A DNA stretch of 64,000 nucleotides from Eleusine coracana subsp. coracana (GCA_032690845.1 CM064417.1:10508501-10572500), one strand, 5' to 3'; numbered from the stretch's first letter, positions 26,222 to 38,560 are shown. Notes: generated by a model from the sequence alone, not told the origin. Made by a program: numbers and translations.

Positions 26222-26411
26222 GCAAGGCCAGAGTTTGCTTTATGGGCCAAAAATATTTTCATTTCTAGGTCCAATCTAACCTGGGCTGGCCGAAGAAACG
26301 CTGCATCGAGTCTCGTGCAAGGCCAGAGTTTGCTTTATGAGCCAAAAATATTTTCATTTCTAGGTCCAATCTAAACTGGGCTGGCCGAAGAAACGCTGCA
26401 CCGAGTCTCGT
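26222..26411. repeat. near-perfect tandem duplication, period 95 bp
   Basis: The block gcaaggccagagtttgcttt starts at 26222 and again at 26317. Both copies run through ccaaaaatattttcatttct, aggtccaatcta, tgggctggccgaagaaacg and gagtctcgtgc with only about three substitutions visible. The high identity suggests a recent duplication. No coding role is seen. Confidence 0.9.
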
Positions 26412-26439
26412 GCTCGAGATGTGCGTGTATGGTGTATCG

Positions 26440-26960
26440 ATGCTAGAGCTATCCAAACGGGCGGCCCGATTCGACACGACACGGTTCACAGGTCATTTCG
26501 AGCCATATCGAGAGAGTCTTAGGGCTCAGTTGTCGTTCCATGACATGACCCTAAAATACAAATTCATGTCGGGTTGGTCCACTAGCCACGCGACTACATA
26601 CGGCTCAATAATTTAATTACAGCTCATTAATATTTTAAAATATAAATTTATAAAAGAAATAGAATGGATGGTGGGATTTGGACGTAAAACCTCCGCTTAA
26701 GTAATGAGACCACTTACTAGCACACTAAGAAATACTTTTTTAACTATAATATAAATATAGTTATGCTTAAATAAACTTTATTAGGCCAGTCCGTGCCGGC
26801 CTTTGGGCCTGACCATCAGCCCAAACATTACCATAGGATCGTGCCGGCACAAACTCTAAATTGAGTGGACCGTGTCGTGCTCGAATCATGCTTTTTTTTA
26901 CGTGCTTCGTGCCGGCCCACTCGACCTGGCATCGAACTCGGTAGATCATTTCAGAGGCCC
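26440..26960. mobile_element. possible non-autonomous DNA transposon relic
   Basis: An AT-rich core is bordered by GC-rich arms built of gggcggcccg / cgacacgacacgg on the left and gtgccggcc, gggcctgacc, cgtgccggcccactcg on the right. The arms are roughly inverted in character but I could not define exact terminal repeats or a target duplication. Such cggccc/cggcac arms are familiar from grass non-coding repeats. Low-confidence call. Confidence 0.25.
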
Positions 26961-27671
26961 ATTAAAGAGGAGCAAATTTGACCCATTTCAAACTGGATGG
27001 AAAAGGCTTCAGACATGATCACGTGTCGCACTATGATTGGAGTGCGTGGAGAGAGAAGAGAGAATCGAATGGGTTTGTAAATTTCAAACGTTTTTTTTCT
27101 TCTGCTCCGTTTGAACTCCTTTGTTATTTAGAATTAGTTTTATAAAATGAGATCTAATATAAATTTTTTTAAATCTATCTAAAATTCAATTTTTATTAAT
27201 ATTTTAAATACTATATATATCAACATGTTGTTTGTATTGTGTTAATATTTTATATACTATATGCCAATATTTTTTTAGAAATATTGATATATATTTATAA
27301 AAATGTTGATCAGTGTTGAAACATATTTAAAAAAATAAAGAAATATTATACAATATTGTGTTGTTTGAAATTCGAAACAGATTTTCCAAAATATCCACGC
27401 GGTATGTGGGCCGCAAAAGTCACAAGTATGTGAACCGCAGAATGTGCCCTCACGCTGATGGGCTGCAGAGGCGCGCATCCATGGGCCTAATGGGCCGCTT
27501 TACCAATCGACTCCTATCAATCAATCAATGTCTATAGATAGGAGGTTCCCGATTCGTCGCCTTCCCCACTTGTCTTCCGGCATCTGCAGGCTCCTCCGCC
27601 CATCTCCGCCGCCTCCGCTGCGCCGCCGGCGACGACTCCATCGAGCCTCTCCGCCGCAGGTACCGGCGACC

Positions 27672-30600
27672 ATGTACCGCGTCTCCTCCAGCCTCGGCGC
27701 CCTCAAGGTGAGCCGCCCTCGTCTCGAACTTTAACCTTCACTTACCCCACCTCCTCCCATTTCCGCTAGATCTAAGCACTCTGCGCGACGCGATTTGCCC
27801 GATCGGAACCTCCATCTCTAGTGGTCGCGTCACGAGGCGCTGGATCATGGTCTATGAACCTGTTGTTGTGATTCGTCGTGCGAACGCGGCCGGGTTTGAT
27901 GCATGAGCGTGGGAGTTAAAGGGCGTTTCTGGCATTCCAAGTGAAAGTCGTTGTTTGAATGCTGGCCCTGTTCTTTATGTTTGTTTAAGATGTGATGGCC
28001 GGCTGTGGCCATTTGAGAAGTAATGATTTTGTTTTTCTGAAGAAAAAAAATCGTTTCGTTAGAGTGGCTGGTCGTTGTACCATAGTCTCAAACTTAGAAC
28101 TAAGCAGCTGTAGTTATTGTTATTGTTCAGCCGTGGTGTTGTTACTTGTTTGATCTCTGAATCATCGTCTTCGTTTTTGAATCTGTACCAGGATGGTTCC
28201 ATTGTAATACTTGCTTTCTGTTTTACACAGGTCCTCTCTTACGTCGTTAAGACGCATTGTGTAAAATATCTGATTTGGATGGACCTAGTATTATATCATG
28301 TGATTCATTCCTTATTCATCAATGTTTTCTTGAGTGATAGTAAAATGGAATTAGTCCTGAAACCATCAAGTGTTTACTTGGCATGCAATACTCATGCTAT
28401 TTTTGTTCAGTACATTGGCAGATCTTTTTTATGTTCATGGCAGCCAACGTGCACTGTCATGTTGTTCATTGTTCAATTCACCGTTCATTGCCACTGATAA
28501 TCCTTTTGGTGTCTCATTGTAGATAGTCATTGCCTTCGATGTTATGTCTTTTTATGTGAGGATGCATATAAACTTCGTCATTCACATTTTGTTTGTTAGA
28601 ATGCTGGACCATAAGACAGGCTTTTACTGCAATGATCTCAGATTAGAGAGATAACTTGATTTTTCTTAGGTTTTCTGTTTGTAATTATAGTTATCACTCA
28701 TCAGATTAATATTAGGACCACAGCCGTTGAGCTGGAATATTGATTCTTTTCCCCTTAATTGCAGAGGCGTGGGGCAGATGCTCAGATGATCAATACTGCG
28801 ATTAGGTCTGCTAGCACAAGTGTTGCACAAAGTTCATCAGGTGGCTTATGGACCTGGTTGACCGGTGCACGCTCAAATACATTACCTCCTCCAGACTTTA
28901 CTTTACCAGGAGTCACTATCCCCCCTCCCGTACCTGATGATGCTTATCCTGGCAAGACAAGAATAACAACACTTCCAAATGGTTTAAAAATAGCATCTCG
29001 GACAACTGCGGTATGTGGCCTTTATTTTCATGCATAATTCCTTGTTTCATCCTTTTTATCATTGGTAGCTGGTGATAACTACTTAGCTTCATGTTTCCTT
29101 TACAGGGACCATCTTGTTCAGTTGGAATTTATGTTGATTGTGGTTCTGTATATGAAACACCTGAAACAACAGGTGCCAGTCAGCTGCTGAAGAAAATGGC
29201 TTTTGCAACTACTACCAACAGGAGCCAGTTGCGTGTTGTACGTGAAATTGAGGCCACAGGGGGAAGTGTCAAAGCATCTGCTAGCCGTGAGATGATGAGC
29301 TACACTTATGGGGCACTGAAGACTTACATGCCTGAAATGGTTGAAGTGCTTATTGATTGTGTTCGCAACCCTGCTTTCCTTGATTGGGAGGTCAAGGAAG
29401 AGGTATTTGTCTTAACTTCGCTTCATCATTGTCAGTCATATATTGAGGGATTATGATCTTTACTGAATTATTTCCTTTGTAGATTTCGAATCTACAGGCA
29501 GAGCTCGCGAAAGCATCAAGTAACCCTGAAACTTTGCTTTTGGAGGCTCTTCATTCTACTGGCTATTCTGGTGCTTTGGCGAACCCTCTGATTGCCTCAG
29601 GATCTTCAATTGGCAGATTGAATACAGATGTCCTCGAATATTTCTCAGCTGTGAGATTCATCTCCATTTCTCTTTATAAAGTCCTTTGCTGCTGGTAGTA
29701 GGTACCCTTCTTGTCATATTTTCCTTACTTTTTATTGCATGTGTATTAGGAGAACTACACTGCATCTCGGATCGTTCTAGCAGCATCAGGCGTTGATCAT
29801 GATGAATTGGTATCTATTGCTGAACCGCTTCTGCAAGACATTCCAAATGTAGGTGGATCAAGGCCAAAATCTACCTATGTTGGTGGAGAGTATAGAAGAG
29901 CTGCAGATTCATCGGTAGGCTTCACTTTTTAGTCTACCTACCAAGTGACTTATCCAACTTCAACAACCTAGACTCCGTAGTCTTACGTTGCAATATTTCT
30001 TGAAAAACAGAGCACAAATGTTGCATTGGCATTTGAGGTTCCAGGTGGTTGGCTCAAACAAAAAGATTATGCCACAGCATCGGTTCTTCAGGTTTGAGAG
30101 CCTATTCATTGAGGTATTCACCATTTTATTCAAACACTTAAATCGAATTTGCTATCTCGGACAGACAATTCTGGGTGGAGGTGGCACATATTCCTGGGGG
30201 AGGCAGGGAAAAGGATTGCATTCTCGTCTAAGTAAGTAGAGCATATGCTTCTTTTTTAACCTTTTAGCTTGCCCGATATCGTACACCATAGTTTGAGAAA
30301 CATCAGATGCATATTTAGACTTTACTATGTGAGAAAAGCAATCGTATGAAACTGAACTCATTCAGTTATCCTGTATGATAGTTCAAGTAGGATCTGCTGC
30401 CATTTTGTACAAGATTGATACCAGATATTCATAAGAATATCTGGTAGTCAAATCAACTTAAGATGTATAACATGTAGTTTCACCCCCATTTTATTCGAAA
30501 CATCGACTTCAATCATGCAGCATTTTTGCAGATGCATCGCTATGCACCACAGCTGCTCCATCTTTATTTTCATTCAGAGATACCATGATGTTGCAATATG

Positions 30601-32143
30601 ATGTATTACTTTCACAAATGGAAGCCGCCTTTCATGTAACTTGTTGGTCATGTTAATGCCGGAATTTGAGATATGGTTTCTGATTTGTGCAGATCATTTG
30701 GTCAATGAGTTTGATCAAATCAAGTCAATCTCTGCTTTCAAGGATGTTCACAGTAACACTGGCATCTTTGGGATTCACACATCTACTGTGAGTGTTTACT
30801 TGTGTTGGTGTCATGCCTAATGCATGCCCCTTTATGTGGAGAGATGTATTCCTTTTCTGTATGGGGACGAACCATGCTCTCGTCACTCATATTGGAGTTA
30901 AATCGTTGCAGTGAAGTGTAATATTCCATTATTTACTTCTGAAATACATTGCATAACGGCAATATAATGTCTTAATTCAGGATGCATCGTTTGCTTCTAA
31001 AGCTATTGACCTGGCAGCCAGGGAGCTCACTGCTCTTGCCACTCCTGGACAAGGTATCCTAATCCTCCTATCTTGGCCCATGTTTGTAGATTTCTTGCTT
31101 GTCTGAAACTTGATTCCATACTACAGTGGACCAAAGCCAGCTGGATCGTGCTAAAGCCTCAGCTAAGTCAGCTATTTTAGCTAACCTGGAAACAAAGGTA
31201 TATGCAAGCTTTATAAATTCCAGCAATTGTGCTATTGGTTCACTCTAATAATTGGTTCTTTGCAGGCATCATCAACTGAAGACATGGGGCGCCAAGTACT
31301 GGCGTTTGGAGAAAGGTACGGTGTTAAAACTGTTATAGTGCCCGTGCGAAAGCATAAAATGTTGCCTTCTACCTATGTTTCTATTCCTTCAGATTCACAG
31401 CAGAATATTGTAATGATATAAGCTTCAGAAAAATCACATGGACCACAGGTCTGCCCCCATCATTGTAGAAATTAAGTTCAAGAATGTTTAGATGTACTAT
31501 ACAACCCTTGTCTTGAAACTCCTTGTTGGAGGATTAGTTGGTCTCTAGTAACTACTGGTCTAGCATTGATGGCAAAATCTGAATTAGATGCAATAAAGCT
31601 GTAAGACAATGAGACAGGTCTAGAGGAAAGCAGACCTGTTGTCAGATCTTCAAGTACTAGTAGCTATATAATCTAGTGGTTGGATCAATTTTGTTTTGCA
31701 AGACCTCTGTAGTGAGTACTGTTGATGTGGCTGTTGTGAACTCGTGTTGCATTTTTGGAATATGGTAGTGTCTGTATGCACAATTAGTTAAAACTTAGGA
31801 TTGTGCAGGTTCAGATGTACTAGAAGTCACTACAATGAAATCCGTGAATCTTTTGTCCACTGATCTGATATTAACGTCATAAAATTCTGCAGGAAACCTT
31901 TGGAGGATCTTCTCGATGCTATTGATGCTGTTACTTTGAAAGATGTAACATCACTTGCTGAAAAAATTATTTCATCACCATTAACAATGGCATCTCATGG
32001 AAACAGTGAGCTTTTATTTCTTAACTAGTATTCTGTACATATTGCAATATCAGTTACAGTATTTCTGATTATCTTGCCTGCAATTTGCAGTTCTGAATAT
32101 GCCAACTTATGACTCTGTCAGTGGCAAGTTCCGCTCAAAGTGA
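27672..32143 (+). CDS. MPPA: mitochondrial processing peptidase alpha subunit (thirteen exons, 504 aa)
   Basis: MPP removes presequences from imported matrix proteins; in plants it is a core part of the bc1 complex. Exons: 27672-27707, 28765-29010, 29106-29402, 29483-29650, 29750-29914, 30011-30091, 30165-30231, 30693-30787, 30981-31053, 31127-31197, 31266-31315, 31893-32005, 32091-32143. All junctions fit GT-AG and keep frame. The protein starts MYRVSSSLGALK. It has the M16-family fold blocks TRITTLPNGLKIASR, VDCGSVYETPETTGASQLL, NPAFLDWEVKEE and ENYTASRIVLAASGVDHDEL, and ends SVSGKFRSK, the usual plant terminus. The beta-subunit zinc motif HxxEH is replaced by QLLKK (120-124), as expected for the non-catalytic alpha subunit. 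Its glycine-rich substrate loop (335-348) reads GGGGTYSWGRQGKG, unlike the common plant form. An upstream ATG at 27528 is in frame with the chosen start. A downstream alternative last exon is listed separately. Confidence 0.95.
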
Positions 32144-32347
32144 GTTCAACAGTTTGTGCCTTTCACGCATAGGCCATTATTGAAGTTTAAGAAAAAAAAT
32201 AAGGAACTGACTACAATTTTGATCATTAAGTCTGGGATCATTTTTCATTCGCTTCCCTTTTGCCCCCTTTTGTTGTGGGGCATTCATCCACTTGAGTTGG
32301 CAGTTGTTGCTGGTGACAGACCTGTCATGTGTTTGTAAATTTAACAG

Positions 32348-32450
32348 ATCCAAGGCTCCTCTTTCGGTGACAAAGTCCGAAGAGTGTACAAAATCTGATT
32401 CGGTTCCGGTCCCTAAATCTCTTGACAAGAATACTGAAGCACATGAATAA
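32348..32450 (+). other. possible alternative last coding exon of MPP-alpha
   Basis: The normal stop (AAG TGA at 32138-32143) overlaps a good donor, AAA then GTGAGT at 32140. If it is used with the acceptor tttaacag at 32347, the frame continues: 33 extra residues beginning SKAPLSVTKSEE, hydrophilic, ending at TAA 32448-32450. If the intron is retained or polyadenylation occurs earlier, the standard KFRSK terminus results. The same exon-like block is recognisable in the pseudogene copy (about 53465-53600), so it predates the duplication. It may equally be a 3' UTR intron with chance frame. Confidence 0.45.
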
Positions 32451-34664
32451 AGATTCTGTGAGACGATGAAATTTTGCATGATTTTTGTTCGGAAGCTGCA
32501 TTCTTAGCGTGATTTTAACTGCAGCGAGTTTAATTTTTATTAGGGTTCTTGTCAGTACAGAGTGCACGGTTAATATAGTAGTTTTTTTATTATTGTATTC
32601 TCCTTTTCTATCTTTGGATGGCATCAACAGAAATCCAGCGAGGACAAAGTGAACGGAAGTATCCTGAGATCATCTGCTGTAGTAATTGCAGCAGTACGTG
32701 AATTTCGTGAAATCTTTCTTAGTAGAAAAGCTGCAGATGATGCTTGATAATTTTCTTCCAGACCAGTCCTTGACCTGTAAGGTGCATGTATGGCCAACTT
32801 ACAGAGCGTGCTTAGAATTCGTCCGGCCATCCAATTGTTACTGGAGAATCTGCGCTGAGTAAGGTGACACCGCCGCTGGGCTGGAGGGTAGAGCAGAGAG
32901 CACTAGAGCTTGGTATCGTGGCGGGCGTATTCGAATTGCCCAACGGTCGACTCCTGCTGCGGTAGGAAGGGAGCAACCCTTCGTTTGATCGAGCTCGTTG
33001 CCCAAATGGCCAGGGAGAGTGACTAGTGGCGAACTGGGTGGCGCATGGTCGAGCTTCGTTTGGGGCGAGAGACGGCGGAGCTAGTGTCACATGCCATCGC
33101 CGGTGAAATCCCGACGACTAGGCTTTGGGAGTTGGGACAAAGAATTATGAGGTGCGTAGCAGAATAGGAACTTTTCAAGTGTTTTCCTTTTCTTTTTTTT
33201 GAAGTGAAGTGTTTTCCTTTTCACTATTAATCAAAATAGGAAACAATTCAAAGGAGAAATTGGAAGCAACGGTAATATTGCCGGTTTATAGCAGGCAGCA
33301 ATCCTTTTTCTTCTTACTTTAGGCACTGTACGTTTCTCTTCCCCACTCCGATCTTTGTCCACCGCCTGCTCAATCTTTCCCCCATCCATCGACTCCCTTC
33401 CTTTGCTCCCATAAAATAAATTCGATCTCCTCCGCGTGCTGGTGTGATCGCGCCACAAGGTATCGCGGCGGCGGAAGGGCACAACCTCGCCCAACGACGC
33501 AATGTCTGAAATTCTTCCCAGAGGTACGTGATTTCGCCTGATCGAGGGCCAGTGCTGTGGATTGGAGGCTGAATCCTTGCATCACGTAGGCGTAGGCACA
33601 GTGAATCGTCTTCCTTGAGCAAATGGGTTCAATTGTTCAGGTTTTGTTTGTTCCAAACAGGTCCGCCGAACATCAATTAGGCTCGAGAAAGTTTGTGTGT
33701 TCCTTTTTTTTTTCCCGAGTCCCAGTGGCTGCCTGTCCAGTTCATCTGTGTCCGAACTCCGAAGCGGTGCTGCGGTTTGGTGGGATGGGGGCACCACTTG
33801 TTGCCGGGGCCGCGCTTTGTGCTCCCCGTCCTGATCGCTTGCTGTGTTATGCCCTCCCCAACCGACCTGGATTCAGGCAACAATCGCTGCCCCTGTTCGC
33901 GGCTGCTTCTCGCCATCGACGCCTCTGTCATTCCTCGCCACGTTCACTGGTTTTCTCTCCAGGAGACGGTGCGCCGCGTCGCTGCCTCAAAGGTGAGTTC
34001 CGTTTTTTTTTTTTTCGGTTTAGTTGTGACTGCAATTTTAGCAATAAACATGTTGGGATTCTTCAATCTATTATCTTGGTAATGTTTCTATTTCTCCGTC
34101 AGTTTATATGTAGAGGTAGAGCTCAGGTAATGTAACAAGGAAAATCAGATGATACAGTTGATGAAAAGAAAAAAAAAAATCTGGATATAGTATAGAGACA
34201 ACATAAAAGCACCATTATTGGAAGAATGTATCTAGTGCATAGTGCAAGCTGCTTTTTTTGGTACAAGAATCAAATCTCCCATTCCCTGTGACTACCGGTT
34301 GTGGTAGTCAGTTCGAAAAACCATTGTTTGTGGTATTGGTGTTCCAGATGTTATGAGACTTGAGGGAATGGGAGTCCAGAGTCCTCATGCTGTCAGAGAT
34401 AGGTTTGTAAGGTGAGGGCTTGGTGCAAAAACTACTGATCCATGTTGACTTCACGTTTAACTTAACCAAAGCTCCATGGCTTATACCTAAGTTCAGGATT
34501 TGAATGATTTACCACAACATACATGTGCGCAAGACATCCTCCATCTTTGTTTATATTATATAAATGAAGATAAATGATGTAACCCTTCTTTTATTACATA
34601 TATATAATATAGTAACTGACTAACTGTACAAATCTTTTGTTTACTTTCTCCTAATCATGTGCAG
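32451..34664. other. MPP-alpha 3' flank and presumed ABCC leader region
   Basis: No TMD0-like membrane coding sequence is present here, although an intact ABCC10 gene would need it. Splice-like signals suggest a multi-exon leader for the ABCC locus: a donor after cttcccagag at 33522, an acceptor ttccaaacag at 33660, a donor after cctcaaag at 33992 and an acceptor catgtgcag at 34664. The 33623 frame would splice into the ancestral ABCC linker frame but resembles nothing known, so I do not call it coding. Confidence 0.4.
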
Positions 34665-37527
34665 CCTACAAAGCAACTATTTTGCACAACCTTCTAAATG
34701 ACAAAGCAAATGAGGATGCTTTTGATTCTCAGAGATCAGAGTCTCATTTCTCCATGGCTGGATTTTTTTAGCAAGGTGTCATTTTGGTGGATGAATGCCT
34801 TGGTGAAGAAGGGCTACCAGAAGCCTCTTGAAGAGGAAGACATTCCTCTTTTGGGTGTTGCAGACAAGGCAGGCACTCAACACTCAATGTTCGTAGAGAA
34901 AATCAATGCCAGGCAATCATCTCTTTTCTGGGCGATTATTTCATGTTACAAGAGGGAGATTTTAGTTTCTGGGTTCTTTGCATTGGTCAAAGTACTCACT
35001 CTATCTGCTGGTCCATTGCTCTTAAGGGAATTTATCAATGTATCATCTGGAAAAGAAGCTTTCAGGCATCAAGGTGTTGTTATAGCTCTTGGACTTCTTT
35101 TGTCTAAATGCTTGGAATCATTAGTCCAGAGACAGTGGTATTTTCGCACGCGGCGAGTGGGAATCCAAGTAAGGTCACTGTTATCAGCTGCTATTTATCA
35201 AAAGCAACAGAAGTTACCTTGCTTTGCCAGTATAGATCATGCTTCTGGGGAGATAATGAACTATCTCCTAGTGGATGCCTACAGGGTCGGGGAGTTTCCT
35301 TTCTGGTTCCATCGGATATGGACTACAGTTTTCCAACTTGGCATTGCCTTGACAGTATTATACAACACAGTTGGTCCTGCGACAATAGCATCTTTGCTTG
35401 TTATAGTTCTGACTGTTCTACTGAATGTGCCTCTTGCTAAGCATCAGCAAAATTGCCATAATAAACTCATGAAAGCTCAAGATCTAAGGTTCAAATCTTT
35501 GTCTGAATCTCTTGTGAACATGAAAATCTTGAAGCTTTATGCATGGGAACTCTATTTCAATGGTGTTATAGAGCATCTTAGGGAGTTGGAGCTAAAATGC
35601 TTGTCAGAATTCCAGCTGGGAAAAGCATATACTAGTGTTCTGTTTTGGGCGTCGCCTGCTCTTGTTTCATCAGCAACATTCATAGCATGCTACTTTCTAG
35701 GAGTTCCACTTGATCCCAGCAATATATTTACCTTTGTAGCAGCACAGCGTCTTGTTCAAGATCCTATCAATCATATTCCAAATGTTATTGGATCTGTAAT
35801 TCAAGCTAGGGTTGCCTTCTCACGGATAAGTGAATTTCTCGGTACATCTGAGCTTCAGAAGGAACAAACTTGGATGGATCATAATGCACCTTGTCAGTAT
35901 CCTATTATAGTCAAATCTGGGTGTTTCTCATGGGACAACTCTAAAAATTCTAATTTAAGGAATATCAATTTGGAGGTGAAAGCAGGAACAAAATTAGCAA
36001 TATGTGGTGAGGTTGGCTCAGGAAAATCAACTCTTTTAGCAGCTATTCTAGGGGAGGTCCCAAGGACAGAAGGAATGGTATACTTCTGTGCTCTATGTTT
36101 TAACTACTTCGCCATTTAATGTATCATCGATGATGGTCAATGCTACTATATAACCTTCCTCCCTTCTACCATCAGCTTAGTACTGCCTATTTGTTAAATT
36201 CTTGTAACATGGTAAGTATTTTTTTTTATAATTACTCTTATCATGTTTCAACTATTATTTGTAGTAAACGTGTTTTTTATTAGGAACGAAATGTGTTTCT
36301 GTTATGATGCAAACATTTTTGTAGTATTGTCTGGCTGGTATTGATACATAGTTAAAACTAGTGTTCTATCAAAATGTTCTGCAGTTCATAGCTATAATGT
36401 TCTATGAAACATCACAATATACACAGTACAAATTTTCTTTTAGGCTTTCATCACCACCTCTTGTTTGTCCAAATGGAAATAGAGGCGGACAATGGAAGTG
36501 GTACAAGTTTTTACATCACAATTCATGTTACAGCGATCCTCAGGAAAGTATTATTACATATGATGTATATCTGAAATGCATAGTATACTTCTACAGCATA
36601 ATATAAGTTGACATAATGTAGTCCAAATATGGGTCTATAAAGAAAAATCCATATTATTAATTAACCAATTTTTGCATTGACATTTTATTCTACTACTTCT
36701 ATTTTTGTAAATACTAATTTATTTTGTTATAAACATAAGTGCAGATTAATGTTTCTAGTAAAGTAGCATATGTTTCTCAGAATGCGTGGATCCAATCAGG
36801 ATCTGAGCAAGACAACATACTTTTTGGATCTACCATGGACAAGCCAAGATACGAAGAGACTCTTCAACGATGCTTGTATGACCTTGAAAACCTGCCCTTT
36901 GGTGATCTTACTCAGGTTGGGGAAAGAGGAGAAACTCTTAGTGGAGGACAGAAGCAGCGTATTCAATTAGCTCGTGCATTGTATTGTGATGCAGACATAT
37001 ATCTTTTGGATGACCCTTTCAGCTCTGTCGATACACATACTGCTACGTGTCTTTTTAATGTATGGATGCTTAAGCTTCTCAGCTTAGTTGCATATCTTTT
37101 AGAGTTCTCTAAACTTCACTTTTATTGCAGGAATATGTGATGGGAGCTTTACTAGAAAAGACTGTCCTGCTAGTAACCCATCAAGTAGATCTTTTACAAG
37201 CATTCGATTCTGTTCTAGTAAGTATTAACACCAACAGGGGCTGTACAGAATCCTTAAGAATCATACTGTTATCCATTTCAAAGTCTATTTATATACATAT
37301 AAACACATTTCAAATTCTATTTCTGGCTAGGTTAAAATAGGACAAGCTTGAATCTACTGAACCATCACTTATTGCGCTGGTGTTAAATAGCCCTCTCAAG
37401 TATTAAGAATGCCAAATCATCTGTGTCAGTACAAAGTGCACATTATAAAATTTTGAGCTGAAGATGGGTTAAGTTTAAAAAATGAAACCGTGAAGGGGTT
37501 TGATTATCATCTTGTCTTGAATAAAAA

Positions 37528-38204
37528 CTTTGGACATGCTTGATTGAGACAAAATTGTCTGAATAAGTGCATTATCTTTAAGCAGCCTCTGTGACTTGAA
37601 TTTATATTGTAAAAGCACTTGAGCCTAGTTCAGTTGGTTATGGGTGACTATTTTCTTTTGACACAAAGCTACCTAGTTCCTCCTAGGTTGGTCTCTATAT
37701 ATGTTTTTTGAATTGATTTCATAATTTATATGTTGGCAAATAATGCTTGATTAACCAATATGTTGACAATGAAGCATTTGAATTGTCTACTCGTGCTATT
37801 TGCATGATGTATTGAGTCTTTGATACACGAAATATGTAGCTAAGGAACTTTGGACATGCTTGACTGAGACAAAGTTGTCTGAATAAGTGCATTATCTTAA
37901 GCAGCCTCTGTGACTTGAATTGATATTATAAAAGTACTTGAGCCTAGTTCAGTTGGTTATGGGTGACTATTTTCTTTTTAACACAAAGCTACCTAATTCC
38001 TCCTAGGTTGGTATATATATATATTTTTTGAATTGATTTCATAATCTACATCTTGGCAAATAATGCTTGATTAACCAATATGTTGGCAATGAAGCATTTG
38101 AATTATCTACTCGTGCTATTTGCATGATGTATTGAGTCTTTGATACATGAAATATGTAGCTAAGGAACTCGTGTTGTTTTCTTAAGGAACTCGTGTTGTT
38201 TTCT
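37528..38204. repeat. 320-bp tandem duplication plus 22-bp tandem repeat in an ABCC intron
   Basis: A block starting ctttggacatgcttga at 37528 is repeated from 37848 to about 38167 with few differences (for example gattgagac/gactgagac, gtctctatat/gtatatatat). Just after it, a 22-bp unit beginning taaggaactcgtgttg occurs twice in tandem (38161-38204). All lie in the intron between 37217 and 38234 and enlarge it without touching the splice sites. Confidence 0.85.
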
Positions 38205-38560
38205 TAATAGTCAGTAAAATTTGTTTTTGGCAGGTAATGTCCCAAGGACAGATTATGCATGCGGCTTCATACCAAGAACTGCTAACAGCTTCCAAAGAGT
38301 TTCAGGACCTTGTGAATGCACATAAAGATACTGCTGAGTTTTCAGATGTTAACAATATAGTGTATAATGGAGGCAAGAGTAATATTATAAGGACTACTGG
38401 TGTTGCTCATGACAGGGGAAAAGACTACGTCAAGCCATCAGGGTGTAATCAGCTAATTACGAAAGAAGAGAGAGAAATTGGTGATACTGGTTTGAAGCCT
38501 TATTTATTATATTTGAGCCAAAATAAAGGATACATTTATGCTACTCTTGTTGCTATTACT

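Larger units (their letters stand above)
21186..27671. other. intergenic region between the NAC and MPP-alpha genes
   Basis: The left end contains the presumed NAC leader and promoter, with CT (21598-21614) and GA (22447-22470) runs. The right end, about 27490-27671, is the presumed MPP-alpha 5' UTR. Between them I find no supported gene. A GC-rich block at 26000-26225 has a good minus-strand donor (CGGCAG followed by GTGAAT near 26022) and could be a first exon of a non-coding or unrecognised minus-strand transcript, but no downstream exon could be identified. Also present are a 95-bp tandem repeat and a possible DNA-transposon relic (26440-26960). Confidence 0.5.

Noticed and set aside
33623..34135. 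170-codon frame upstream of the ABCC gene as a possible TMD0 exon
   Set aside because: It is Pro/Arg/Ser-rich with no run of membrane helices, unlike TMD0; more likely leader sequence, though its splice phase fits by chance or history.
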